Assembly: GCA_038501195.1 (NCBI GenBank) | Contig: JBBPUQ010000004.1 | Span: 620,001-684,000, forward strand | Length of the DNA stretch: 64,000 bases | DNA from: Nemania diffusa | Lineage: Eukaryota; Ascomycota; Sordariomycetes; Xylariales; Xylariaceae | Reading direction: 5' to 3' | In this document: positions 28,201 through 39,857 of the stretch, piece by piece | Layout of the letters: every line of letters begins with the position of its first letter | How positions within the stretch are numbered: position 1 is the first letter of the stretch | The notes under the pieces: generated by a model | The model's database searches: none | Told to the model about the DNA's origin: nothing | Seen by the model: only the letters and a program-made list of their open reading frames with translations | Program-made: the position numbers and the translations under genes

Positions 28201-30284
28201 TTAAAAGTTTTTGTAATAAATATAAACAGCATTATTTTTATAAAACAATCAATAATTATTAAAACTATATTATATTTAATTTTATTAGCTTTAATATATA
28301 AAAATAGCTTTATAATAAAATTTAAGCTGATTTTTTAAAATAGTTAATTTAATAAAAGCAATATTTACAGCTTTTTATAAAACTTATGTTTAAGTTGTTT
28401 AGTTTTATTATATACTTAACAGTTAGCAATATATTTACAAATGTTTTATTTTAGTTTTTTTTAATAAAATTTCTTTTAAAATAGTTCAGCTGTTTTATTT
28501 TTTTTTATATAACCCGCTTTAAAGTTATTATAATATTAATAAATAATCTATTAAAATAAAGCTTTTTAATTTAAAAATATAAAGCGATTTTTAAATAAAA
28601 ACATTTTATTACTATTTATATAGTAACTTTTTTTAGTTTTAATATATTAGCAAGCAATTTTAATAAATATTATAATATTTAAATTTTTAGTTTATAATTT
28701 TTTAACTATATTATAGAACTTTTTTAAAACTTACAATCAAAATATTGTTTTGTTTTTAACTAACTTTTTAGCTATAAAATATAAAATATACTAGTTATAA
28801 ACAATAGCTTCAACATTATATTTTTATAATATAAATATAAATTAATTAATATTTATTAAAACTGATTTAGTAACTATTAATATATAAACTGTTATAGTTA
28901 TATATATTTAATAAATAAAGCATTTACAACTATATTTTTTATTTTATACTTTTTAAAAATTATTTGCAATTATATAGCAAAAGTATAGCTTTTTATAAAT
29001 ATTTAAGTTTGCTATTTAAACTATAATTATTAAAAATTTAATCGAATAATATTTAGCTAATGTTTTTTAAAAAGCTTAAATTAATTATTTTAATATTTTT
29101 GTTTTTTTTTTTATATATAATATTATAGCTACAATTTGTTAAACTTATACAAATAAGTCGTTTGTTAATTATAGTTTTTTTTGCAGTATTAAAATTATAT
29201 TTTTATATCAAATTTTATTTGCTATATAATTAGATTTTTTTAACAAGTTGTTTGTAAAATTAATAACTTTTAACTAATATTAAATTTTAAAATCGAACTA
29301 AACTAATTTATATATTTATTACATTAATTAGTTATAAAAGTTTTATATAAAAAAGTCGATTATATTTTAAAGCGCTATATAATTAGTTTATATTATAAAA
29401 GTATATATAGCTTTTTTTAAATATTATTTTTAATATTTATAGCTTTTTATTATAATTAATAATTTTTATTGTTTTATAGCTTACTTTATTTTTATATTAA
29501 TAAGTTTATATAACTAATAAATAATTAGTTGCTATTTTAATTTATATAGCTAAAATAATATACTTAATATTACTTTTATTAACATATTAGTTTTAACTTA
29601 TATTTTTAATCGGTTATTTTAATGTTGTAAAATTATTACATTTATAAACGCTTTTTTAATTGTTTAAAAAGCTTTTTTTGCTTTTTAAATTTATTTAAAT
29701 ATAAACTAGTTTATATTTACATTTTTTTTTAGTAATACTGTAATAAATGCTATTATTTGCAAATATTTTATAATAAACTTCCGATAAAAATTTATAAAAC
29801 TTAAAAACATTTATATATTATATATCGATTTAAATATTTTTTATTTTTTGATTATATTTATTCGTTTACTATTTATTTTAATACTTTTAGTATTTATAAC
29901 AAACTTTAAAAATTTTTTTTTTTTTTTGAAAAAATCGCATTTTGATAGTTTTACAAATAACTAATATTGCTTCAAACATTTATAAACTAGTCGAAAATAA
30001 ATTTTATGTTTTTTTTTTATATTAAAAAAAATAACAATATTGTTTAAATAAACTATATAAATATAGTTTATTAATTCTATTAAAACTTTATATATATAAG
30101 CTTAAAATATTGCTAAAGCATTAGTTAATTTAAATAATATTATTATATATTTAAAGTAACTATAATATATTTAAAAAACAGTTTTTTATTTGTTATTAAG
30201 TTTGATTTAAATTTAATAATAAATATTTCTTAAATTTAGTTTAAAAAATATCTTTATAAATTTTAAATAGTTTATAATTTTTAA

Positions 30285-30352
30285 AATCAAAAGTAAAAAG
30301 TATTTATTTTTTGCAGTAATTTTATTTAATTTTTAATAGTTTATATATAGTT
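30285..30352 (-). pseudogene. Copia-type integrase trace in C1
   Basis: On the minus strand one frame reads LYINY, a stop, then KLNKITAKNKYFLLLI. This is the best of the three integrase-like traces in the window, resembling the Ty1/Copia segment in which a G-N-[KR]-Y-F-L-L-x-[IV]-D block follows a D-L-C-G-P-like motif. Residues that would be G or D in functional proteins read K or N here, as expected from G-to-A change. It supports Copia membership and minus orientation of C1, without proving either. Confidence 0.5.
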
Positions 30353-30504
30353 ATATTATATTGTTTTTTTTAAATATAAATAATATAAATACTTTTATAT
30401 TTACTTTTAAATATTAGATTTTTTTTAAATATTGATTTTTTACTAAATATTCTTTGAGTATTTTCTATTAAATTTTTATAATAAAATATATAAATTTAAA
30501 AAAT

Positions 30505-30730
30505 TGATACAGACAGGTATGGGGGTCCTGAAGAATGGGTTTTCTAGGACCACTCTGTATGTATTTCTGGCACTAGTCTTATTTGGGACTACCCCACATC
30601 GGTAGATTAGATAGGTGAGAGGAGCTTTTAGGTCTTTTCCTTTGACCTGACTTTGTAGGTTTACTCTTTCTAATCTACATTATACTTTTACAGACTCAAA
30701 TATAGGCACTACCTATAGTAGACTTTACTA
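30505..30730. mobile_element. Solo LTR of family S, almost free of RIP
   Basis: A 226-bp island of ordinary base composition in very A+T-rich surroundings, from TGATACAGACAGG to GACTTTACTA. It is flanked by the perfect 5-bp duplication AAAAT (30500-30504 and 30731-30735). It contains the CACATCGG motif near 30595. The RIP-degraded homologue is at 2827-3052. No internal sequence is attached. Its sharp edges with C1 mark it as a recent insertion reduced to one LTR, or one long enough ago to recombine but too short to trigger RIP by itself. Confidence 0.9.
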
Positions 30731-31089
30731 AAAATATTTTCGCTTTTTTTATTAAGTTGATTATATGTTTTATTTTATTTAAAGTTAGTAACTTTTTTAT
30801 ATTTTATTTAGAATATATATAGTAAAAGTTTTTAAAACACTATAGTAAATCGATTTATTTTAATTAAGCTTTATTATTGATTTTTTTAAAAAAAAGTTCT
30901 TTTTTTAGTTTTATACTTATAAAGTTTACAATAAAAGTATATTTATTTCTAATTATTATATTAACAAACTTTTCAAAGTTTATTTTTTTGAACTTTTTAA
31001 AATATTACTAATCCGATATAATATTTAAAGTAACTTTTAATTGTTTTATATTTAGTTTTAATAGTAAAAACTTAAATATTAACTAGTTA

Positions 31090-31310
31090 CAGGGTTGTGA
31101 TTTGAGTTTGAGTTTAAATTTGAGTTTGAGTTACTAACTCAGACTAACTCAGACTCAGACTAACTCAGACCCACTTTTTTAAGTTTGAGTTTGCTAATTG
31201 ACTAACTCAATTGAGTTTGAGTTTGAGTTTAGTTAATGACTAACTCAAACTCAATTAAGTTAGTTTGAGTTAATAACTTAAAAAACTCAAAACTCAAAAT
31301 TACAAAATAA
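31090..31310. repeat. Left terminal and subterminal inverted repeat of the hAT element
   Basis: It begins CAGGGTTGTG. It is made of repeated GAGTTT and its complement AAACTC, interspersed with TTAGTCTGAGTT-type words, so the segment can fold on itself and also pair with 41475-41700. Clustered short subterminal motifs are typical transposase-binding sites in hAT elements; that role is inferred. Confidence 0.85.
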
Positions 31311-31525
31311 TAAAGAATAAAGAATAAAGAATAAAGAATAAATAATAAAGAATAAAGAATAAAGAATAAAAAATAAATAATAAAAAATAAATAATAAAGA
31401 ATAAATAATAAATAATAAATAATAAATAATAAATAATAAATAATAAATAATAAATAATAAATAATAAATAATAAATAATAAATAATAAATAATAAATAAT
31501 AAATAATAAATAATAAATAATAAAA
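31311..31525. repeat. 7-bp microsatellite (AATAAAG / AATAAAT)n
   Basis: About 30 units of a 7-base repeat. The left third is mainly TAAAGAA; the right is pure TAAATAA. The G-containing form grading into the all-A/T form looks like loss of the G, either by RIP or by ordinary repeat turnover. Confidence 0.9.
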
Positions 31526-31529
31526 TTAT

Positions 31530-33065
31530 ATATTTATTATTAAGTTTAGTTTAATTTAAATTTAAGTTTAAGTTTAAGTTGAAATTAGTTAATTATTTAA
31601 TTATTAACTTAAACTTAAAATTTAAAAAAGTTAAAATATTTTAAATATTCAATATATTAAAATAAATAATAAATATAATAATAAATAATAAATATAATAA
31701 TAAATAATAAATATAATAACAAATAATAATATTATATATATATTATTAAATTTAATTTAATTTAAATTTGAGTTTGAGTTTAAGTTTGAGTTTGAGTTTG
31801 AGTTTAAGTTTGAATTAGTTAGTTAATTAGTTACTAACTTAAACTTAAAACATAAAAAACTCAAATTATTTAAAATATTCAAAATATTAAAATAAATAAT
31901 AAATATAATAATAAATTATAAATATAATAATAAATAATAAATATAATAATAAATAATAATATTATATATATATTATTAAATTTAATTTAATTTAAATTTG
32001 AGTTTGAGTTTGAGTTTGAGTTAGTTAGTTAGTTAGTTACTAACTCAAACTTAAAACATAAAAAACTCAAATTATTTAAAATATTCAAAATATTAAAATC
32101 AATAATAAATATAATAATAAATTGTATATATAATAATAAATAATAAATATAATAATAAATAACAAATATAACAATAAATAATAATATTATATATTTATTA
32201 TTAAATTTAATTTAATTTAAATTTGAGTTTGAGTTTGAGTTTAAGTTTGAGTTAGTTAGTTAGTTAGTTACTAACTCAAACTTAAAACATAAAAAACTCA
32301 GATTATTTAAAATATTCAAAATATTAAAATCAATAATAAATATAATAATAAATTATATATATAATAATAAATAATAAATATAATAATAAATAATAAATAT
32401 AACAATAAATAATAATATTATATATTTATTATTAAATTTAATTTAATTTAAATTTGAGTTTGAGTTTAAGTTTGAGTTTGAGTTAGTTAGTTAATTAATT
32501 ACTAACTCAAACTCAAAACATAAAAAACTCAAATTATTTAAAATATTTAAAATATTAAAATAAATAATAAATATAATAATAAATAATAAATATAATAATA
32601 AATTATAAATATAATAATAAATAATAAATATAATAATAAATAATAAATATAACAATAAATAATAATATTATATATTTATTATTAAATTTAATTTAATTTA
32701 AATTTAAGTTTAAGTTTAAATTTGAGTTAATTAATTAGTTAGTTATTAACTCAAACTTAAAACTTAAAAAATTTAAATTATTTAAAATATTTAAAATATT
32801 AAACTAAATTATAAATATAATAATAAATAATAATATTATATATATATTATTAAATTTAATTTAATTTAAATTTAAGTTTAAGTTTAAGTTTGAGTTAGTT
32901 AGTTAATTAGTTATTAACTTAAATTTAAAATTTAAAAAACTTAAATTATTTAAAATATTAAAAATATTAAAAACATTAAAATAAATAATAAATACATTAA
33001 TAAATAATAAATATAATAATAAATAATAAATATAATATTTTTATTATTAAATTTAAATTAATTAA
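31530..33065. repeat. Tandem array of ~230-bp units with internal GAGTTT hairpins
   Basis: Anchor words (ATTAA[AG]TTTA...) occur at about 31539, 31745, 31975, 32200, 32431, 32681, 32849 and 33046, giving spacings of 206, 230, 225, 231, 250, 168 and 197 bp. Each unit has three parts: a GAGTTT/AAGTTT run, a GTTTGAGTTAG...CTAACTCAAAC inverted repeat around TTAGTTAGTTA, and an AATAAATATAAT-rich tail. The first two parts copy the pattern of the hAT ends, so units look like amplified terminal segments. G and C decline toward the right end of the array. Confidence 0.88.
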
Positions 33066-33514
33066 TTAATTTGTAATTTTTTTAAACTTTAATTTTAAAA
33101 AATATAACTTAAATAAAGATTTAAGAATTAATATTTATAAATATAATAATAAATTAAAATTTTAATATTAAATTTTAATTATTATAATTTATAAATTTTA
33201 AAATTTAAATATATACAATATAGTTATTATTAATTTATTATATTTTAATTATTTATTATAAAATATATTTATAATTATATATTTATTTTATATTTTAACT
33301 TTATTTTATATAATTATTTTTTATTTAATTATTAATTTTATATAAAATATATATTTATAAATATAAATAAATTTATTTATTTATTATATTAAATTGTTTT
33401 ATATAAAAAAGTTTTATATTATATAATAATAATATTTATAAACTTATATTGATTTTTTATTTTTAAGTTATTATTATATAATATATTTTGTTATAAAAAT
33501 AAATATATTTATTT

Positions 33515-34330
33515 AATCATTATATAAAGTTTATTTAATAAAAACAGTTTTATATTATATATAAAACTATAATTATTTTCTATTTTTAAATTAGTATTAT
33601 ATACTGTTTTTGTTTAAAAAAAATATATATAGTTACTTACTTGTTATATAAAGTTTGTTTAATAAAAACAGTTTTATATTATATATAAAACTATAATTAT
33701 TTTCTATTTTTAAATTAGTATTATATACTGTTTTTATTTAAAAAAAATATATATAGTTATTTACTTGTTATATAAAGTTTGTTTAATAAAAACAGTTTTA
33801 TATTATATATAAAACTATAATTATTTTCTATTTTTAAATTAGTATTATATACTGTTTTTGTTTAAAAAAAATATATATAGTGATTTACTTGTTATATAAA
33901 GTTTGTTTAATAAAAACAGTTTTATATTATATATAAAACTATAATCATTTTCTATTTTCAAATTAGTATTATATACTGTTTTTGTTTAAAAAAAATATAT
34001 ATAGTTACTTACTTGTTATATAAAGTTTGTTTAATAAAAACAGTTTTATATTATATATAAAACTATAATTATTTTCTATTTTCAAATTAGTATTATATAC
34101 TGTTTTTGTTTAAAAAATATATATATATAATTACTTACTTGTTGTATAAAGTTTATTTAATAAAAACAGTTTTATATTATATATAAAACTATAATTATTT
34201 TCTATTTTCAAATTAGTATTATATACTATTTTTGTTTAAAAAAAATATATATAGTTACTTACTTGTTATATAAAGTTTGTTTAATAAAAACAGTTTTATA
34301 TTATATATAAAACTATAATTATTTTCTAAT
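33515..34330. repeat. Tandem array of 122-126-bp units (7 copies)
   Basis: The anchor AATAAAAACAGTTTTATATTA recurs at about 33539, 33661, 33785, 33909, 34033, 34159 and 34283. Units are nearly identical, including TATTTTCTATTTT[TC]AAATTAG. Each contains AAAACAGT and, ~60 bp on, ACTGTTTT, so each can form a long-loop hairpin. A diverged unit precedes the array at about 33390-33514. Confidence 0.93.
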
Positions 34331-34335
34331 TCAGT

Positions 34336-34690
34336 TAATAAAATATAATAATAATATAAAATAAAAATAACTTACTATAAATATAATATTAAATATTATA
34401 GTATTATAGCTACTATTGTTGAAGTGAATATATAATAAATAAAGCCGTATAATAAACGTAAAAATCGAAATAAATTTTTAAAATAGTGTAATAATGCATA
34501 TAATAGAATTGAAGTTCTAAAGAAATATAAAATATAAAAAGAAGTAAAGTATTTAAAAGGCTAAATAAAGGGCTAAGTAATAAATATAAAACGAAGTGAA
34601 TTGAATGTAGTAAATAGTAGCTTAATAGAAAAAACAAATGAATAAAAAGGAAAAAAATCAACAATATATATAAAATAAACACTATTTAAT
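34336..34690. other. Strand-asymmetric spacer, A/G-rich on + strand
   Basis: Between two tandem arrays lies ~280 bp with little RIP signature and strong purine bias on the + strand (for example GAAGTGAATTGAATGTAG near 34593). The minus strand is therefore open from 34682 to 34413, giving a T/L/I/F/Y-rich 89-residue frame. I do not call it a gene: composition is low complexity and no domain is visible. A transposon-borne noncoding transcript cannot be excluded. Confidence 0.4.
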
Positions 34691-34699
34691 TAATTACAA

Positions 34700-35550
34700 A
34701 TTATAAACTATTTAGGTTATATTATTAATAATATTATTATTAACTGATTATTTTTATCGTATTATTAATTGCTTATTTTGTATAGCTTATTCTATATTGC
34801 TTAATATTATGTTATATTTAGTAAATATTATTAGTAATATTACTATTGCGTGATTATTTTACTAGTATTATTAATTGCTTATTTTATATAGCTTATTTTG
34901 TATTACTTAATATTGCATTATATTTAGTAAATATTATTAATAATATTACTATTGCGTGATTATTTTAATAGTATTATAAATAATATTACTACTGCGTGAT
35001 TATTTTAATACTATTATTAATTGCTTATTTTGTATAACTTATTTTACATTGCTTAATATTGCGTTATATTTAGTAAATATTATTAATAATATTACTATTG
35101 CGTGATTATTTTACTAGTATTATTAATTGCTTATTTTGCATAGTTTATTTTGTATTACTTAGTATTGCGTTATATTTAGTAAATATTATTAATAATATTA
35201 CTATTGCGTGATTATTTTAATAGTATTATAAATAATATTACTACTGCGTGATTATTTTAATACTATTATTAATTGCTTATTTTATATAGCTTATTTTATA
35301 TTGCTTAATATTGCGTTATATTTAGTAAATATTATTAATAATATTACTATTGCGTGATTATTTTACTAGTATTATTAATTGTTTATTTTGCATAGTTTAT
35401 TTTATATTACTTAGTATTGCGTTATATTTAATCAATCTTATTAATAATATTACTATTGCGTGATTATTTTACTAGTATTATTAATTGCTTATTTTGTATA
35501 GCTTATTTTATATTGTTTAATATTGCGTTATATTTAGTAAACATTATTAC
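34700..35550. repeat. Higher-order tandem array (106+40+106 bp)
   Basis: The word GCGTGATTATTTTA recurs at 34848, 34954, 34994, 35100, 35206, 35246, 35352 and 35459. The spacings are 106, 40, 106, 106, 40, 106 and 107, so the true period is a 252-bp compound unit repeated twice plus a partial third. Subunits share AATATTACTATTGCGTGATT and TTGCTTATTTTGTATAGC. CpG and TpG words are well kept, so RIP here is light. Confidence 0.92.
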
Positions 35551-36157
35551 TATTTAATAATTAGTAATTATTTTAATTTGAATTATTTGATTTTATAGAA
35601 TAATTAGCTATAATTTATTTTTATTAATCAATATTAGTTATATATACTGTTAACTTTACTATTATTTCGTTTTTATTTTTTTCAAAGCATTTTAAGATTA
35701 TTTTATTAGTACTACTTTTGCTACTACTTTATATTTACACTTTTACTACTGCTTTTTTAGCTTTTATTATTATATTTTTATTATTATATTTATATAATAA
35801 TATATATATAATAGCTTCTTCATTTGATGTTTTTGAAGTTGAATCTTTTATTTTTAAAGTTATTTCTTCTAAATCAGTTATTTCTGAATTTAATAATTCA
35901 GAACTAACTAATTCTAAAGCTAATACTTCTGAAGTTAATTCTATTTATTCTACTACTAAAAAAAATCAACAAAACTTCGAACTAAAAAATATTAAAACCG
36001 AGATTTATATTTTTAAAGAAAGTTTATTTACAAGACATCTTTTACTAATTAATCTTTCTATACTTAAAAAAATAGTTATTTCTTATACTTTGTAAGTTTT
36101 ATTTTTTTTATTAGTTTATTTATTTTTACTAATTTATTTATTAATTTATATTTATAG

Positions 36158-36282
36158 GTGTAAATATTCAGTAACTACAAAGGTTGCTGGCTTTCAAAGT
36201 TCGAATTTTTAACGGCACTATATTCAAAAACACCCTTTTACTGCTTATAATGCTAAATCCGAATTACAAAGCAAACAAAAAA
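36158..36282 (+). pseudogene. Exon 2 of the transposase: degenerate BED zinc finger
   Basis: The frame reads LCKYSVTTKVAGFQSSNF, a TAA stop (36210-36212), then RHYIQKHPF. BED fingers use C-x2-C and H-x3-5-[HC]. Here the H-x4-H half is intact, the first Cys is present, and the second position is Ser. CAA-to-TAA explains the stop. The BED finger normally binds subterminal motifs of its own element, here plausibly the GAGTTT clusters. Confidence 0.75.
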
Positions 36283-36582
36283 GTACGTTTTATTTTATTT
36301 TATTTAGTTTACTTTTATTTATTTACTTTTAATTTATTATATTATTTATTATTACTAACTATTTATATTAAGGATCTTTTATTGCAACTAGTTTTTTTTC
36401 AATTTTTGATTTAACTAGCCGAAAACGCCCTCGTACTTCTACAATCGACCCTGTTGTTTTTACTGAATCTGAAGCTTATAATAAGATTTTTACTTTTATT
36501 ATTGAAAATAACCTTCCTTTTTTAATTTTAAATTCTACTTCATTTCAAGACCTTTTACAATATTATAACAAGTAAGTTTTAT

Positions 36583-36583
36583 T

Positions 36584-36654
<71 letters not shown>

Positions 36655-36675
36655 TTTTATTATTATTATTATTAT
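36583..36675. repeat. (TTTA)n and (TTA)n microsatellite in transposase intron 3
   Basis: About 17 copies of ATTT followed by a short ATT run fill most of intron 3, making it the longest intron of the gene. A similar (TTTA)n run occurs in intron 5 (about 37355-37410). Both lie well clear of the splice sites. Confidence 0.9.
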
Positions 36676-37353
36676 TTATATAAAGTTAAATTACTAATGT
36701 TTATTTATAAAGATTTACCTATTATTAATAAGTGGAAAATTAAATCTATTTTAAAAACTATTTTTAATAACGCTTTAAATACGTTTAAAAGTAGTTTAGT
36801 GTCCTATATTAATACTTATGGAAAATTTTCTATAGTATTTAATATATAGTTTTTTAAATTTTCAAAAATCTCGTTTATAAGAGTTATTATCTCTTATATT
36901 GATCTTGAATTTAATTTAAATTATAAATTAATAAGGTTTTAAAACTTAACTATATATTATATAGCTAATTATATTTACAAAAAATTTAACAATATTTTAA
37001 ACGACTATTTAAATATTATTTCAAATAATATATTCAAGTATGTTATATATTATTTAGTTTTATTTAATTTTTACTTTTATTTAATTAACTTTATTATATT
37101 ATATAGTATTACCTAAACAATGCCGCTAATAATACAGCGTTTATAAACCGTTATAAATTATTAAACGAAAACTTTAATTATAATATACGGTGTATTGCTT
37201 ATATATTAAATCTTATAGTTTAAGATATATTATCTAATTATATATCTAACGAAAAAGTCAACAAATTTATATTTAATTATATAAATAGCGATTTAGTTGA
37301 TTTAAATGATAATTCAATTCTTAAAATTGAAAATAAAAACGAAATAAGTTAGT

Positions 37354-37393
<40 letters not shown>

Positions 37394-38489
37394 TTATTTA
37401 TTTATTTATTAATTTAATTTATAGATTTAATAAGCTATATTTGACAAATTGCTGTTTTAACAAAAAATATAACTAATATTTAAAAAAGTTTTATTAAAAG
37501 AATAAATAAAACTAAAACTGACAGTATTTTATTAATAACTTATAAAAAAAAAGTTATTTCATTTAGTATGTTATATTTAATAGTTATTTTTATTTTTACT
37601 TTTATTAATTTAATTAATAGATTTATTTACATGTTGGAATTCGACTTATCGAATACTTTTTACATTTATTGAACTTAAAAAGCTTTTAAGTTATATAAAT
37701 CAAAATATTACTAATAAAAAGTTTAAAAAGCTATTTTTAAACTTTTTAAAGTAGCAAATATTAACAGAATTAAAGAAAATATTCGAAATTTTTGTTAAAC
37801 TATCGGTTTATTTACAAAAAGAATACTATATTACAGCATTATGTAGTATTTTATTTATTTATAAAGTTTAAAAAGATTTAAAAACTAAAATTAACGAATT
37901 TCGAACTAAATTTCGATTAGAAAACCTATTAGTAAGTTATTTTATTAATTAATTAAACTTTAATTATATACTAATATTTTTATTAATTTAGTTTTCAGTT
38001 TTAACTGGATTTATTAAAGCTATTAATCAAAGCTATTATAAATTAAATATTTATTTTCTACAAAAAATAAATATACTAAAATTACTAAATAAGTATAAAG
38101 CTTATTTATTAGCAGTTATATTAAACTTTATGTATAAGCTTAATCATTTTGAACAATTTGGCTTGCTTTTTTACTATAATAATATTAAACCTGATATTAT
38201 TAAATTATTTAAAAAAGAATATATATAGTAAGTTATTTGTTTATTTATTTATTAAAATAAATTAACTAACTAATTTTTAGTTTAAAAAACGAAAAAAAAA
38301 ACGACGATAATTTAAATATAAATTTAAATTCAAACAATATTTAACTAAATAGTGACAACGATATTTATATACTTTTAAATAATAGCCGAAATATTAAAAA
38401 AGTTATTTTATATTTAAATAAAAGTCGATTTTCAAAAACAGTAAGTTAATTTATATTTATTATAAAAATATTAACTAATTTATTTATAG

Positions 38490-38786
38490 ACTGATATTTT
38501 ATTATAGTAAAAAACTAATAATTTACGCTTTTTTATATTAAGTATTTTAGCAAGGCGTTATTTAGCTATTCTAGTTACTTCGGCTTCTATTGAACGGACC
38601 TTTTTTATTTTTAGTAATATTATTACTAAAAATAGAAACTTACTACAACTAGAAACAGTAAAATATTTAACTTTATTAAAAAGTTAGAATATTAAAAACC
38701 TACAGGTTTTACAACAACAATATAAAAAAAACGAAAAAATAAACAGCAAAAAAAGCAAAAATAACGAAAATAATAATCAAAAATAA
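38490..38786 (+). pseudogene. Last exon of the transposase: hAT dimerisation domain
   Basis: After TDILL come two consecutive stops (TAG TAA, 38505-38510) exactly where hAT proteins have two Trp residues (TGG TGG). The frame then reads NNLRFFILSILARRYLAI and TSASIERTF...NRNLLQLETVKYLTLLKS, then TAG (38685) where the family has Trp, then a K/N/Q-rich tail to TAA (38784-38786). This is the most conserved hAT region (S-A-S-x-E-R-x-F ... N-R-x-x-L), so the family assignment rests largely here. Confidence 0.92.
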
Positions 38787-39840
38787 AAGTGGATTTTTAT
38801 TATATATTTTTTTTATTTATTACTATTGTTAGTTATTTTTTATTTAAATGTATAATAATATATAGCATATATAAAATTTAAAAAAAATTTAAAAGTTAAA
38901 AATTAAAACTTAAAACTATTATTTTAAATTAATTATAAATTTTAAATAATATTAAATTTATATTATTTATTTAAAATCACTATAAATAAATTTATATAAA
39001 TAATAATAATATAAATTATAATATATTAATTTATAATAAATTAATATATATATATATAATATATATAAAGTTGAAAATAAATAGAAAATTTAACTATAAT
39101 TATTTTTGTTAATAATAACAAATTAATAATATAATATATTTAAATAAATAAAGAATTTTATATATAATAAAATAATTTCTAAAATTTATAATTTAAAAAA
39201 ATATAATAAATAAAGAAATAAATATTATATAATTTATAAAATAATTTATAATATTTATATTTTATATAATATAATAATATAATAATATATTATATAGAAA
39301 TATAATATTATAATAATATAATAATATATTATATTATAAAAATATATAAAGTATTTTTATTTTTTAAGTAATTTAAATTATAATTTTAAATATAAATTTA
39401 ATATAAAAATATAAATGTTATAATAATATTATATTATAAAATTATAATATATATTAAAGCAGTAAATAAGTTATAAAAACAATATTTTATATTATATATT
39501 TCTAATAATTAAAATTTATAAATTAATTTTTTTAAAAAATAATACTTATAATATATATAAATTACTTATTAAATTATTAATATATTATTAATATATTTAA
39601 AAGTTTGTTTTTTTTAATATTATTAATATATAAATTTTAATATAATTAATATTATTATAATTTAGAAATTAAAAAAAAAACAAGTTTTATAATAATATTA
39701 TAATAATATAATTTTTTATTTAATATATTATTTTTAATATTAATTTAATATAAAAATTAAAATTTAATAAAAAGTGCTTTTTTTGTTTTTTTTTTAAGTT
39801 TTTATTCAAAAAAACTAACTTTATAATAATAAAAAACGTA
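38787..39840. other. A+T-rich 3' region of the hAT element
   Basis: No gene. It holds short ATA/TAA-rich runs. A ~55-bp stretch of AATATAATAATATATTATATA around 39260-39345 occurs twice in tandem. Nothing else recognisable. Confidence 0.5.
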
Positions 39841-39857
39841 GTGTGTAATAATAATAA

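Larger units (their letters stand above)
35700..38786 (+). pseudogene. hAT-family transposase, 10 exons, inactivated
   Basis: Exons by splice signals: to 36091, 36158-36282, 36373-36571, 36711-37037, 37107-37347, 37425-37565, 37621-37931, 37992-38227, 38281-38440 and 38490-38786. Introns are 50-140 bp with GTAAGT-like donors. Exon 1 is S/E/T-rich, without a visible ATG. Exon 2 has a BED-like finger (C-x2-S ... RHYIQKH). Exon 3 carries IIENNLPFLILNSTSFQDLL, exon 5 NNAANN and RCIAYILNLIV, exon 7 TCWNSTYRIL, and exon 10 the dimerisation segment ARRYLAILVTSASIERTFFIFS. At least 12 in-frame stops occur (36210, 36847, 36940, 37221, 37442, 37481, 37752, 37869, 38342, 38505, 38508, 38685), nearly all readable as CAA-to-TAA or TGG-to-TAG/TAA/TGA. 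A one-base deletion lies near 37114 and the acceptor before 36711 reads AA. It would have cut and pasted the surrounding element. Confidence 0.92.

Noticed and set aside
28117..28338. 73-residue + strand frame
   Set aside because: Chance frame in C1, opposite to the inferred element orientation, no domain.
31311..31525. Degenerate telomere repeat
   Set aside because: The 7-bp unit AATAAAG/AATAAAT lacks the G-run of fungal TTAGGG telomeres even allowing for G-to-A change, and it sits inside the hAT element.
31530..33065. CRISPR-like array
   Set aside because: The units are repeats in full with no unique spacers and variable period, and the context is a eukaryotic transposon.
36184..36414. 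76-residue + strand frame overlapping the transposase
   Set aside because: It reads exon 2 and intron 2 in the wrong frame; the BED-finger frame with GT..AG introns explains the region better.
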